Notes: generated by a model not told the origin, from the sequence alone. Numbered from the stretch's first letter, positions 16,607-25,528 are shown. The stretch: 64,000 nucleotides of DNA from Pseudomonas marginalis (GCF_001645105.1 NZ_LKEG01000034.1:179856-243855); one strand, 5' to 3'. A program made the numbers and translations.

Positions 16607-17473
16607 TTGAACCTGTTGCAACATATCGCCCAGTCGCGCCACCTGTTACGCAAATCGGAACTCAAGGTTGCCGATCACGTGCTGCTTGACCCTGCGGCTG
16701 TGATGCACAGTTCCATGGCCGATTTGGCCCACAGCGTGGGCATCAGCGAGCCGACCATCGTGCGTTTCTGCCGCGCCATCGGTTGCTCCGGGTTCCAGGA
16801 CTTGAAACTCAAGCTGGCCCAAAGCCTGGCCGCCGGTGCGAGCTTCGGGCAATTTGCGATCCATGAAGACGATTCCGTTGCCGATTACAGCCTGAAAATC
16901 TTCGACACCACCCTGCACACCCTGATGGAAGTGCGCGAGAAGCTCGACCCGGTGGAGCTGCAGAAGGCCGTGACGGCCATGTCCCAGGCCCAGCGCGTTG
17001 AGTTCTATGGCTTCGGTGCATCCGGCGCAGTGGCGGCCGACGCTCAGCACAAATTTTTCCGCCTGCTGCTCACCGCAGCGGCCTACAGTGACCCGCACAT
17101 GCAGGCCATGTCGGCGGTGACCTTGAAGCCCACCGATGTCGCCATCTGCATCTCCCAGTCCGGCCGCTCCAAAGACCTGCTGATCACCGCCAACCTGGTG
17201 CGTGAGAGCGGCGCTTCGTTGATCACCCTGTGCCCCAGCCAGACGCCGTTGGCGGAACTGTCCACGGTCAACCTGGCCATCGATGTGCATGAAGACACCG
17301 AAATCTACACGCCACTGACCTCGCGCATCGCCCACTTGGTGGTGATCGACGTGCTGGCGATGGGCGTGGCCATGGCGCGCGGGCCGAGCCTGGTCAACCA
17401 CCTCAAGAGCGTCAAGCGCAGCTTGCGCAGCCTGCGTCTGTCGCCCAAATCCGTCAAAGCCCTCGACGACTAG
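16607..17473 (+). CDS. RpiR/HexR-family transcriptional regulator
   Basis: A 288-residue regulator with a TTG start at 16607 (MNLLQHIAQSRHLLRKSELK). The N-terminal RpiR helix-turn-helix spans about 1-77 (ISEPTIVRFCRAIGCSGFQDLK), followed by a SIS sugar-phosphate-binding domain at about 120-255 (GFGASGAVAADAQHKFFRLL; ISQSGRSKDLL). The fold and length match HexR, the 2-keto-3-deoxy-6-phosphogluconate sensor. However, true Pseudomonas hexR usually adjoins zwf/edd, so this is more likely the paralogue found beside pycR. A HexR-like palindrome lies upstream. Targets may include the adjacent pyruvate carboxylase genes (inference). Confidence 0.85.
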   Translation: MNLLQHIAQSRHLLRKSELKVADHVLLDPAAVMHSSMADLAHSVGISEPTIVRFCRAIGCSGFQDLKLKLAQSLAAGASFGQFAIHEDDSVADYSLKIFDTTLHTLMEVREKLDPVELQKAVTAMSQAQRVEFYGFGASGAVAADAQHKFFRLLLTAAAYSDPHMQAMSAVTLKPTDVAICISQSGRSKDLLITANLVRESGASLITLCPSQTPLAELSTVNLAIDVHEDTEIYTPLTSRIAHLVVIDVLAMGVAMARGPSLVNHLKSVKRSLRSLRLSPKSVKALDD

Positions 17474-17489
17474 CGCTGTATGCAGAGCA

Positions 17490-17584
17490 AAATGTGGGAG
17501 GGGGCTTGCCCCCGATGCAGTGAGTCAGTCAGTAAATCTGGTGACTGATACACCGCAATCGGGGGCAAGCCCCCTCCCACATTT
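17490..17584. repeat. REPIN (inverted pair of REP elements)
   Basis: Left element 17490-17516 (AAATGTGGGAGGGGGCTTGC...) and right element 17558-17584 are inverted copies separated by about 41 bp. The same sequence family recurs at 40667, 43555, 53655, 58724 and 61458 of the window. No coding content. Confidence 0.92.
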
Positions 17585-17693
17585 GGATTTCCTACAGATC
17601 AGCAATGTTCATCGTCTTGTAATGCGCGCGCCGCTAAACCGTCATCGCCCAAGGCCATCCTGTACTCCCCGTACTCGCATTGGGAGACTCCAA

Positions 17694-17891
17694 ATGGCCC
17701 GGCCCTACGAAGACAGCAACAGCTCCGTCAAGACCCGTCGTCAACAGGAAGACCAGCGCCGCATGGCGTTCCGTCGCGCAATCGAAGACCGCTGTGATCA
17801 GCGCCAACTGCTCCAGAGCATCACGGACTACCCGGAACTCCACTGGCAGGCACCCGCGGCTGCCCAGCGAAGCGCTCAGCCAGCGCGCTGA
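17694..17891 (+). CDS. small conserved cytoplasmic protein (PA3496-like)
   Basis: A 65-residue protein with ATG at 17694 preceded by GGGAGA, 7 bp upstream. The N-terminal half is very basic and polar (MARPYEDSNSSVKTRRQQEDQRRMAFRRAIED), which resembles the small Pseudomonas family annotated as PA3496-like putative envelope-integrity proteins. I recall that family only from annotation. The last 71 bases overlap the convergent pycR 3' end, so the C-terminal residues (after about 42) may be less constrained. No signal peptide or membrane segment. Function unknown. Confidence 0.6.
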   Translation: MARPYEDSNSSVKTRRQQEDQRRMAFRRAIEDRCDQRQLLQSITDYPELHWQAPAAAQRSAQPAR

Positions 17892-18795
17892 TCTGCACCC
17901 GCTCGCTGCGGATAAAGCCCAGGAACGCATGGGCCACTGGTGACAGGCGCTTGGCCTTGGCCTGCACCAGGCACCAACTGCGGTACAGCGGCAGCTCTTC
18001 CACCGGCAGCTCCTTGAGCCCGCCGGTGGCCAATTCCATGTTGACCGCGTGACGCGTCAACAAGGCCACGCCCAGCCCGGCGCATACGCATTCACGCTGC
18101 GCCTCGGCTGAGGCGACTTCCACCGTCTGGGTGAAGTGCACGCGTTTTTCCTTGAAATATTCCTCACAAGCCAGCCGCGTGCCGGAACCCGGTTCGCGCA
18201 GCAGCAGTGTGTAAGGTTCCAGGTCCTGCAGGCGCAGCGGTCCCTGAAGGCTGAGCGGGTGGTCGGGCGGTGCCACGGCAACGATTGGGTTGTTAAGGAA
18301 CGGCAGGAACTCCAAGCCCATGTCCTGGGGCACCATCGACATGATCACCAGGTCGTCGCGATTGTCCGAAAGCCGGCGGATCACCTGGGCACGGTTAACC
18401 ACCGTGAGGTGCAATTGCACTTCCGGATGCTGGCGCTTGAAGGCGGCAAACAGGTGCGGCACGAAATACTTGGCGCTGGACTCAATCGCCAGTTTCAGTT
18501 GGCCTTGCAACGAGCCCTGCATGTCCGAGAGCTGCATATCGAGGTTTTCCAGGCGCCCGAAAATATCCCGGCTGGCCCTTTGCAGGGCTTCGGCGGCCTC
18601 GGTCATGTAAAGCTTTTTGCCGACGTAATCGAACAACGGCTGGCCGATCAGCTCTTCCAGCTGGCGAATTTGTAGGCTAACGGCCGGTTGTGTGAGAGAC
18701 ATTTCCTCGGCCGCGCGGCTGTAGGAGCGCAAGTCACACACCTCATGGAAGATCTGCAACTGACGCAATGTCAGTCGCATCAATGACTTACGCAT
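17821..18795 (-). CDS. pycR: LysR-family regulator of pyruvate carboxylase (PycR)
   Basis: A 324-residue LysR regulator. The N-terminal winged HTH (RLTLRQLQIFHEVCDLRSYSRAAEEMSLTQPAVSLQIRQLEE, residues about 6-48) is CbbR/CysB-like, followed by a co-inducer-binding domain (about 95-300). It is divergent from pycA over 195 bp, the arrangement of PycR in Pseudomonas, so control of pycAB is expected. The start at 18795 has GAGAG upstream; a second ATG at 18780 would remove five residues. The C-terminus runs past the usual LysR end and overlaps the small gene at 17694-17891 on the opposite strand. Confidence 0.85.
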   Translation of the reverse strand: MRKSLMRLTLRQLQIFHEVCDLRSYSRAAEEMSLTQPAVSLQIRQLEELIGQPLFDYVGKKLYMTEAAEALQRASRDIFGRLENLDMQLSDMQGSLQGQLKLAIESSAKYFVPHLFAAFKRQHPEVQLHLTVVNRAQVIRRLSDNRDDLVIMSMVPQDMGLEFLPFLNNPIVAVAPPDHPLSLQGPLRLQDLEPYTLLLREPGSGTRLACEEYFKEKRVHFTQTVEVASAEAQRECVCAGLGVALLTRHAVNMELATGGLKELPVEELPLYRSWCLVQAKAKRLSPVAHAFLGFIRSERVQISALAERFAGQPRVPASGVPGSP

Positions 18796-18990
18796 TTTTT
18801 AATTCTCTCGCCCCAGGCTGTGCGGCCAACTATAAGTCTTTACTTATGCACGACCCAATAATTATTGATTTTTGTTAATCCCTTGGCGGGCTTAGTGTGT
18901 GTCTCGCGACTGTCATGAAACATTTGGTCACGCGCCGACCCGGATTCATAGGGTCGAAGAACGCAGCAATCGGCTCAAGGGAATTTCCAA

Positions 18991-20406
18991 GTGATAAAAA
19001 AGATCCTGATCGCCAACCGTGGTGAAATTGCCGTACGAATCGTGCGTGCCTGCGCCGAGATGGGCATTCGCTCGGTCGCGGTCTACTCCGACGCCGACCG
19101 CCACGCGTTGCACGTCAAGCGTGCCGACGAAGCCCACAGCATCGGTGCCGAGCCCCTGGCCGGCTACCTGAACCCGCGCAAGCTGGTGAACCTCGCCGTG
19201 GAAACCGGCTGTGATGCACTGCACCCCGGTTACGGGTTCCTGTCGGAAAACGCCGAACTGGCGGACATCTGCGCGGAACGCGGGATCAAATTCATCGGTC
19301 CCTCGGCCGAAGTCATCCGCCGCATGGGCGACAAGACCGAAGCGCGCCGCAGTATGATCAAGGCCGGTGTGCCGGTCACGCCGGGCACCGAGGGCAACGT
19401 CGCCGACATCGCTGAGGCCCTCACCGAAGGCGACCGCATTGGTTACCCGGTGATGCTCAAGGCCACCTCCGGTGGTGGCGGTCGCGGCATTCGTCGTTGC
19501 AACAGCCGTGAAGAACTTGAACAAGCCTTCCCCCGCGTGATTTCCGAGGCCACCAAGGCGTTCGGTTCGGCGGAAGTGTTCCTGGAAAAATGCATCGTCA
19601 ATCCCAAGCACATCGAGGCGCAGATCCTCGGTGACAGCTTCGGCAATGTGGTGCACCTGTTCGAGCGCGATTGCTCGATTCAGCGCCGTAACCAGAAGCT
19701 CATCGAAATCGCCCCAAGCCCGCAACTGACCCCGGAACAGCGCGCCTACATCGGCGACCTGTCGGTGCGAGCCGCCAAGGCCGTGGGCTACGAGAACGCC
19801 GGTACCGTGGAGTTCCTGCTCGCCGAGGGCGAGGTGTACTTCATGGAGATGAACACCCGGGTGCAGGTGGAACACACCATCACCGAAGAAATCACCGGGA
19901 TCGACATCGTCCGCGAACAGATCCGCATCGCCTCCGGCCTGCCGCTGTCGGTGAAACAGGAAGATATCCAGCACCGTGGCTTCGCGTTGCAGTTCCGTAT
20001 CAACGCCGAAGACCCGAAGAACAACTTCCTGCCCAGCTTCGGCAAGATCACCCGTTACTACGCACCCGGCGGGCCTGGCGTGCGTACCGACACGGCGATC
20101 TATACCGGCTACACCATCCCGCCGTTCTACGACTCCATGTGCCTGAAACTGGTGGTGTGGGCGTTGACTTGGGAGGAAGCCATGGACCGCGGCCTGCGTG
20201 CCCTGGACGACATGCGCCTGCAAGGCGTGAAGACCACCGCCGCTTACTACCAGGAAATCCTGCGCAATCCGGAATTCCGCAGCGGCCAGTTCAACACCAG
20301 TTTCGTGGAAAGCCACCCTGAGCTGACCAACTACTCGATCAAGCGCAAACCCGAAGAGCTGGCCCTGGCCATCGCCGCCGCCATCGCCGCCCACGCAGGC
20401 CTGTGA
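18991..20406 (+). CDS. pycA: pyruvate carboxylase subunit A (biotin carboxylase)
   Basis: A 471-residue biotin carboxylase with a GTG start at 18991 (MIKKILIANRGEIAVRIVRA). It carboxylates biotin on the partner subunit with ATP and bicarbonate. Motifs: N-terminal IANRGEIA, the ATP-grasp glycine-rich loop KATSGGGGRGIR (about 155-166), and the MEMNTRVQVEHTITEEITG active-site stretch (about 287-305). The next gene encodes the carboxyltransferase plus biotin carrier subunit 11 bp downstream, so this is the two-subunit pyruvate carboxylase that makes oxaloacetate from pyruvate. AccC is excluded because there is no accB neighbour and the partner is oadA-like. Confidence 0.94.
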   Translation: MIKKILIANRGEIAVRIVRACAEMGIRSVAVYSDADRHALHVKRADEAHSIGAEPLAGYLNPRKLVNLAVETGCDALHPGYGFLSENAELADICAERGIKFIGPSAEVIRRMGDKTEARRSMIKAGVPVTPGTEGNVADIAEALTEGDRIGYPVMLKATSGGGGRGIRRCNSREELEQAFPRVISEATKAFGSAEVFLEKCIVNPKHIEAQILGDSFGNVVHLFERDCSIQRRNQKLIEIAPSPQLTPEQRAYIGDLSVRAAKAVGYENAGTVEFLLAEGEVYFMEMNTRVQVEHTITEEITGIDIVREQIRIASGLPLSVKQEDIQHRGFALQFRINAEDPKNNFLPSFGKITRYYAPGGPGVRTDTAIYTGYTIPPFYDSMCLKLVVWALTWEEAMDRGLRALDDMRLQGVKTTAAYYQEILRNPEFRSGQFNTSFVESHPELTNYSIKRKPEELALAIAAAIAAHAGL

Positions 20407-20417
20407 GGAACATTCCA

Positions 20418-22226
20418 ATGTCTAAAAAAATCTTCGTAACCGACACCATCCTGCGCGACGCTCACCAATCGTTGCTGGCCACTCGCATGCGCACCGACGA
20501 CATGCTGCCGATCTGCGACAAGCTCGACAAAGTCGGCTACTGGTCCTTGGAAGTCTGGGGCGGCGCGACCTTCGACGCCTGCGTGCGCTTCCTCAAGGAG
20601 GACCCGTGGGAGCGTCTGCGCAAACTGCGCGTCGCGTTGCCCAACACCCGCTTGCAGATGCTGCTGCGTGGCCAGAACCTGCTGGGCTATCGCCATTACA
20701 GCGATGACGTGGTCAAGGCGTTCGTGGCCAAGGCTGCCGTCAACGGTATCGACGTATTCCGCATTTTCGACGCCATGAACGACGTGCGTAACCTGCGCGT
20801 GGCCATCGAAGCGGTGAAGGCTGCCGGCAAACATGCCCAAGGCACCATCGCCTACACCACCAGCCCGGTGCACACCGTCGAGGCGTTCGTGGCCCAGGCC
20901 AAGCAGTTGGAATCCATGGGTTGCGACTCGATTGCGATCAAGGACATGGCCGGCCTGCTGACCCCGTACGCCACCGGCAAGCTGGTCAAGGCACTCAAAG
21001 CCGAGCAAAACCTGCCGATCTTTATCCACTCGCATGACACGGCGGGCTTGGCCGCGATGTGCCAACTCAAGGCCATCGAGAACGGTGCCGACCACATCGA
21101 CACGGCTATCTCCAGCTTCGCCTGGGGCACCAGCCACCCCGGTACCGAGTCGATGGTCGCCGCCCTTAAAGGCAGCGAGTTCGATACCGGCCTGAGCCTG
21201 GAACTGCTGCAAGAGATCGGTCTGTACTTCTACGCCGTGCGTAAGAAGTACCACCAGTTCGAAAGCGAATTCACCGCCGTCGACACCCGCGTGCAAGTCA
21301 ACCAGGTACCGGGCGGGATGATTTCCAACTTGGCCAACCAATTGAAAGAGCAAGGCGCGCTCAACCGCATGGGCGAAGTGCTGGCCGAAATCCCGCGAGT
21401 ACGCGAAGACCTCGGCTTCCCGCCGCTGGTCACCCCGACCTCGCAGATCGTCGGCACCCAGGCGTTTTTCAACGTGTTGGCCGGCGAGCGCTACAAGACC
21501 ATCACCAACGAAGTGAAACTGTACCTGCAAGGCGGCTACGGCAAGGCGCCGGGCACCGTGAACGAGAAATTGCGTCGCCAGGCCATCGGCAGCGAAGAAG
21601 TGATCGACGTACGCCCGGCCGACCTGCTCAAGCCGGAAATGACCAAACTGCGCGGTGAAATCGGCGCGTTGGCCAAGTCCGAAGAAGACGTGCTGACCTA
21701 CGCCATGTTCCCGGACATCGGGCGCAAGTTCCTTGAAGAGCGCGACGCCGGCACCCTGGCCCCTGAAGTGCTGTTGCCGATCCCAGAAGCCGGCGGCGTG
21801 GCGCGTGCCGGTGGCGAAGGCGTACCGACCGAGTTCGTCATCGACGTACACGGCGAAAGCTACCGCGTGGACATCACCGGTGTCGGCGTGAAGGCAGAAG
21901 GCAAGCGCCACTTCTACTTGTCCATCGACGGCATGCCGGAAGAAGTGGTGTTCGAGCCGCTCAACGAATTCGTCAGCAGTGGCGGCAGCAAGCGCAAGCA
22001 CGCCACCGAGCCTGGCCATGTCAGCACCGCGATGCCGGGCAATATCGTCGACGTGCTGGTCAAGGAAGGTGACGTGGTCAAGGCCGGCCAGGCCGTGCTG
22101 ATTACCGAAGCCATGAAAATGGAAACCGAAGTGCAGGCAGCGATTGCCGGTAAGGTGACTGCCGTTCATGTGGCCAAGGGCGACCGGGTCAACCCTGGCG
22201 AAATCCTGATTGAAATCGAAGGCTGA
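20418..22226 (+). CDS. pycB: pyruvate carboxylase subunit B (carboxyltransferase + biotin carrier)
   Basis: A 602-residue protein starting at the ATG at 20418. Domains: HMGL-like carboxyltransferase barrel (about 1-300, VTDTILRDAHQSLLATRMRT), conserved carboxylase C-terminal domain (about 300-470), and a biotinyl-lipoyl domain (about 525-602) with EAMKMET, whose Lys near residue 566 is biotinylated. It transfers the carboxyl group from biotin to pyruvate. Close homologues are annotated oadA (oxaloacetate decarboxylase alpha), but no beta/gamma sodium-pump subunits follow, so pyruvate carboxylase is the better reading. It ends at a strong terminator. Confidence 0.94.
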   Translation: MSKKIFVTDTILRDAHQSLLATRMRTDDMLPICDKLDKVGYWSLEVWGGATFDACVRFLKEDPWERLRKLRVALPNTRLQMLLRGQNLLGYRHYSDDVVKAFVAKAAVNGIDVFRIFDAMNDVRNLRVAIEAVKAAGKHAQGTIAYTTSPVHTVEAFVAQAKQLESMGCDSIAIKDMAGLLTPYATGKLVKALKAEQNLPIFIHSHDTAGLAAMCQLKAIENGADHIDTAISSFAWGTSHPGTESMVAALKGSEFDTGLSLELLQEIGLYFYAVRKKYHQFESEFTAVDTRVQVNQVPGGMISNLANQLKEQGALNRMGEVLAEIPRVREDLGFPPLVTPTSQIVGTQAFFNVLAGERYKTITNEVKLYLQGGYGKAPGTVNEKLRRQAIGSEEVIDVRPADLLKPEMTKLRGEIGALAKSEEDVLTYAMFPDIGRKFLEERDAGTLAPEVLLPIPEAGGVARAGGEGVPTEFVIDVHGESYRVDITGVGVKAEGKRHFYLSIDGMPEEVVFEPLNEFVSSGGSKRKHATEPGHVSTAMPGNIVDVLVKEGDVVKAGQAVLITEAMKMETEVQAAIAGKVTAVHVAKGDRVNPGEILIEIEG

Positions 22227-22257
22227 TCCAGCCTTCGACACGACCGTTTAATCCTCG

Positions 22258-22283
22258 GGGGGGCAGGTGCCCCCCTTTTTTTT
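22258..22283 (+). terminator. intrinsic terminator of pycAB
   Basis: GGGGGGC-AGGT-GCCCCCC hairpin followed by eight T residues, 32 bp after the pycB stop. Confidence 0.95.
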
Positions 22284-22301
22284 GTGCGCAATTTGGTGGG
22301 G

Positions 22302-23597
22302 TTAGAAGCTGATCTTCCACTGCCCCATCAAGCCCTGGTTGCGACTGTTTGTGCCGGCCTGCGCGCTGTAGGTCAGGCCGACGGTGTGTTGTGCCGACAA
22401 GGCGAGGTCGAGCCCGGCTTGCAGGTCGAGGCTATTGCGGTCCAGCGAGGTGCCGGTGACGGTGAAACCGTCAACCAGCCCCGGCAGGGCACGGTAGGAT
22501 TGGCGGACCTGGCTGTCGACTCCGCCGTAGAGGTGTTTCCAGCCGGTGCTGAGGTGGGGTGTGAGGCTGATCTGGTTATCGAACCGATACACCGTTGCCA
22601 GGCGCAGGCCCAAGGTGGTGCTGAGGTTTTGTTGGGTTTGTGCGCCGACGTTCAGCGCGGTCAAGCCACCCGTTTCCTTGAAACTGTCGCGGTGGTAGCG
22701 CTGGAAACCGAGGCCGGCGAAGGGTTCGACGCTGAGGTCCGCGCTGCCCAGTTGATAGCCCAGTTCGGAAAACAGGGTTTGGCTTTGGGCGTTGTATTTG
22801 CCCTTGAGTTGCTCCTTGTAGTCCAGCAGGTTGACGTCGCGTTTGTTCTGCCCCGCGTGGTCGCTGTAGATCGCCCCCAGGCGCAGGCCTATCGGGCCGT
22901 CCTGGCGTACGGCGTAACCCCCCAGGTGCCAGCTGTCGAGGTCGCCAGAGAAGCGTTGGGTATTCAAATGGCTGGTGGATTTTGCACCCATGATGCCAAC
23001 GCGCCAGGCGTGATCCAGTGCCCAGTCGGCGCCCAGCAACAGGCCGTCGACGCCATATTTCAAACCAGCGCTGCCGCCTTGCTTGTCGAGGCTGCCGTCG
23101 TTGCCCACACCTTGAATCCAGAAGTGGCCTTCGTCGTCAGCGGGCAGTGTGCGCAGGGTCGAGAGCAATTGGTTGCTGAGGTGCTGTGTGGTGTTTTGCG
23201 TTGCGCCGGCGAGGTTGGCGTTCTGGCTGCCGGCCAGTTGCTCAAGGCTGGCACCGATGCCGCCGGGTTGTTTCTCGAGGCCATCACCGAGCTTTTCAAG
23301 GGCTTTGATTTGCTCGGACGTCAGTTCCCCAGACTCCAGTAACCGAATCAATCCCGGCTCCAGCACCTTGGCCACTTGCAAGCCATTGCGCGAGGTCGCT
23401 TTCTGGGTGAGATAACCGTCGAGGGGCGTTGATTCGATCTCGGGTTCTACAGGAGGCCACGGATCGGGCTGCGCATCGTAGTACGGATGCGGGTACGGCT
23501 TGTATTCAATATCGCCACGCGCATGCGCGGGTTGAAGGCTGGCAGTGCTGAGAGCAAGGGCAATGACGAGTGCGAATCTGTGGGGTGTAAAAGGCAT
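22302..23597 (-). CDS. autotransporter-domain outer-membrane protein with a short passenger
   Basis: A 431-residue protein. A signal peptide (about 1-26, ending QPAHA) is followed by a Pro-rich start (EYKPYPHPYYDAQPDPWPP) and a short helical passenger (about 50-150). The rest (about 155-431) has the alternating aromatic strands of a type V autotransporter beta-barrel and ends with WKISF, the terminal aromatic residue recognised by the Bam complex. Repeated strand signatures include GLRLGAIYSDHAG, LGLRLATVYRFDNQ and LSAQHTVGLTYSAQAG. The passenger is too small for a typical protease or adhesin, so surface function is unclear. It is convergent with pycB. Confidence 0.85.
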   Translation of the reverse strand: MPFTPHRFALVIALALSTASLQPAHARGDIEYKPYPHPYYDAQPDPWPPVEPEIESTPLDGYLTQKATSRNGLQVAKVLEPGLIRLLESGELTSEQIKALEKLGDGLEKQPGGIGASLEQLAGSQNANLAGATQNTTQHLSNQLLSTLRTLPADDEGHFWIQGVGNDGSLDKQGGSAGLKYGVDGLLLGADWALDHAWRVGIMGAKSTSHLNTQRFSGDLDSWHLGGYAVRQDGPIGLRLGAIYSDHAGQNKRDVNLLDYKEQLKGKYNAQSQTLFSELGYQLGSADLSVEPFAGLGFQRYHRDSFKETGGLTALNVGAQTQQNLSTTLGLRLATVYRFDNQISLTPHLSTGWKHLYGGVDSQVRQSYRALPGLVDGFTVTGTSLDRNSLDLQAGLDLALSAQHTVGLTYSAQAGTNSRNQGLMGQWKISF

Positions 23598-23755
23598 GAA
23601 ATCCCAACCTCTGATGAATGAGGCCGGGAATTTAGCGAGATGACGGGGCGATAACTGTCAGGTCATCGACCCCCGGTTTGCGGGAGTTTTCTCTAGTGCG
23701 GCGCGATTAAAAACGCATCGGCCAGCGGGCGATCAACGCGTGGCTCCCTCATTGA

Positions 23756-24436
23756 TCAGAGGTGTTGGGACCGGCACTGCGCCAGTGACTTCACCTGCCC
23801 ATCACCCTGCTGGTTCGCTTCCGACAACCACGCCTCAAAGCCCGCTGCAACGTGTGGCCATTCGGCGTCGATGATCGAGTACCACGCGGTATCCCGGTTC
23901 TTGCCCTTGACCACGGTGTGCTGGCGGAACACGCCTTCAAAACTGAAACCCAACCGCTCGGCCGCGTATTTGGAGCGGCCGTTGGCGTTGTTGCACTTCC
24001 ATTCCAGGCGACGGTAACCCTGGTCGAACGCGTGCTTGGCCAGCAGGTAGACCGCTTCGGTGCTTTTTGGCGAGCGCTGCATGGCGGCGCCGAAGGTGAC
24101 ATGGCCGATTTCGATGCGACCGTGGTCCGGGACGATCGACATCAGGCTGAGGAGGCCCTGTACCTGGCCGGTTGCGCGGTCGATGACGCTGAAAAAATAC
24201 GGGTCGCTGTGCGCGGCGTGATTGTTCAGCCAGTCATTGAAGACGCTGCGTTCGGGGAATGGGCCGTAAGGCAGGTAGTCCCACAGCTTGGGGTCGGCAC
24301 CGGGGCCTTGCAGGGCGTTGAACAGCTCATCGCCATGGCGGGCGGGGTCGAGTTTTTCCAGACGGATAAACCGTCCTTCCAGCCGTTGAACGGTGGGCGC
24401 CGGGACGCCTTTCCAGTCAGCGAGAGAAGTCGTCAT
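23756..24436 (-). CDS. GNAT N-acetyltransferase (RimJ/RimL-like)
   Basis: A 226-residue protein, start at the ATG at 24436 with AAGGAG 8 bp upstream. GNAT fold: RLEGRFIRLEKLDPARHGDELFNAL at the start, the long central strand DHGRIEIGHVTFGAAMQRSPKSTEAVYLLAKHAF, and RRLEWKCNNANGRSKYAAERLGFSFEG, which is the GNAT_3 (RimJ-like) acetyl-CoA-binding signature. Substrate unknown; relatives acetylate amines or protein N-termini. It is 10 bp downstream of a second GNAT gene, and the three same-strand genes from 25528 to 23756 probably form an operon, divergent from the MocR regulator. Confidence 0.88.
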   Translation of the reverse strand: MTTSLADWKGVPAPTVQRLEGRFIRLEKLDPARHGDELFNALQGPGADPKLWDYLPYGPFPERSVFNDWLNNHAAHSDPYFFSVIDRATGQVQGLLSLMSIVPDHGRIEIGHVTFGAAMQRSPKSTEAVYLLAKHAFDQGYRRLEWKCNNANGRSKYAAERLGFSFEGVFRQHTVVKGKNRDTAWYSIIDAEWPHVAAGFEAWLSEANQQGDGQVKSLAQCRSQHL

Positions 24437-24446
24437 GCTGCGCTCC

Positions 24447-24893
24447 TTAAAGACCTTTGCGAAATTGGATAAAGCCTGGACGTTCGGCAATGCGTTCGTA
24501 GAGTTGGATCGCCGTGGCGTTGGTCTCGTGGGTCAGCCAATGGACCTTGCAGCAACCGTCAGCCTTGGCGGTGGTGTAGACGAATTCGATCAACTTGCGG
24601 CCCACGCCGGTGCCACGTTGGGTCGGGACGACCAGCAAGTCCTGCAAGTAGCACGAGTTCTCGATGCTCCAGTTGGAGCGGTGGTAGATGAAGTTGACCA
24701 TGCCCACCGCCTTGTCGTCCTGCCAGGCCAGGGCCGAATGGGTGGGCTCGGTGGCGTCGATCAGGCGCTGCCAGGTGCTTTGGGTGACGGCGTCGGGCAA
24801 CTCGGTGTTGTAGAACGTCAGATACGCTTGCCACAGCGGCAGCCAGGCGGCGTGGTCGGCGGCGGTGACTGGGCGGATGTCGATCTGGCTCAT
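24447..24893 (-). CDS. GNAT N-acetyltransferase
   Basis: A 148-residue single-domain GNAT. It has the N-terminal IRPVTAADHAAWLPLWQAYL helix and the acetyl-CoA-binding loop VVPTQRGTGVGRKLIEFV (about 90-107, the RxxGxG/A motif). The closing HETNATAIQLYERIAERPGFIQF segment has a Tyr in the usual general-acid position. Substrate not determined. The start ATG overlaps the stop of the upstream PaiB-like gene by 4 bp, a sign of translational coupling. Probably acts in the cytoplasm. Confidence 0.9.
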   Translation of the reverse strand: MSQIDIRPVTAADHAAWLPLWQAYLTFYNTELPDAVTQSTWQRLIDATEPTHSALAWQDDKAVGMVNFIYHRSNWSIENSCYLQDLLVVPTQRGTGVGRKLIEFVYTTAKADGCCKVHWLTHETNATAIQLYERIAERPGFIQFRKGL

Positions 24894-25528
24894 TCTGAGG
24901 CTCCTTGGGGCATAAAGCGGGCGAGGGTCTGGTCACGCACGTCGCTACTGGCGGCCAAGCCTTCGCGCACGCCGGCGATATCGGCCGGGCTGCGGTTCTG
25001 GCTGAGTTTGCGTTTGCCGATCAGTCGTTCGACCGGCAGGGCAAAGCCGACGATGGCGTTGAGCATGCTTTCAATGTAATCGGCCGGGGCGTCGCTGACC
25101 TTCCAGGGCTGGGAGCGGTTGCCCTCATGGCGATCAGTGAGAGCGCTGACCACGTTGAGCAAACGCTCGGCGTCGGTAAACACCTCGGCCTTGCCATAGG
25201 CGTGCACCGCCAGGTAATTCCAGGTGGGCACCACTTTGCCGTGCTCGGCCTTGGCTGGGTAAAAGGCCGGGCTGATGTAGGCCTCGGCGCCTGCAAAGAT
25301 CACCAGCGCTTCGCTGCCGTTCTGCAGGTCCCGCCACTGAGGATTGGCCTTGGCCAGGTGTCCGTAGAGCGTGCCATTGGCACCTTCATCGGGGTTGAGC
25401 AGCAGTGGCAAATGGCTGGCTTGCAGGCCTTGTTCACCCACGGTCACTAACTGCGCCAGGCGGGTGTGCTGGATCAATTGGTGCAGTTCGGGCAAATCGT
25501 CGAGGGCGAAGGCGCGAGGTGTGTACAT
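24890..25528 (-). CDS. FMN-binding negative transcriptional regulator, PaiB family
   Basis: A 212-residue split-barrel flavin-binding protein, start at the ATG at 25528 with AAGGAA upstream (MYTPRAFALDDLPELHQLIQ). PaiB-type signatures are the N-terminal TRLAQLVTVGEQGLQASHLPLLLNPDEG and the YISPAFYP...VPTWNYLAVHAYG stretch (about 85-112). In Bacillus PaiB is linked to a polyamine acetyltransferase (PaiA); here GNAT genes lie directly downstream in the same operon, a similar pairing. The actual role in Pseudomonas is unknown. The first gene of a three-gene operon divergent from the MocR gene. Confidence 0.88.
   Translation of the reverse strand: MYTPRAFALDDLPELHQLIQHTRLAQLVTVGEQGLQASHLPLLLNPDEGANGTLYGHLAKANPQWRDLQNGSEALVIFAGAEAYISPAFYPAKAEHGKVVPTWNYLAVHAYGKAEVFTDAERLLNVVSALTDRHEGNRSQPWKVSDAPADYIESMLNAIVGFALPVERLIGKRKLSQNRSPADIAGVREGLAASSDVRDQTLARFMPQGASE

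Noticed and set aside
18946..22241. Two long open frames on the minus strand opposite pycA and pycB
   Set aside because: Both are complements of well-supported carboxylase genes, have His/Gln/Val-rich shadow composition and no start context.
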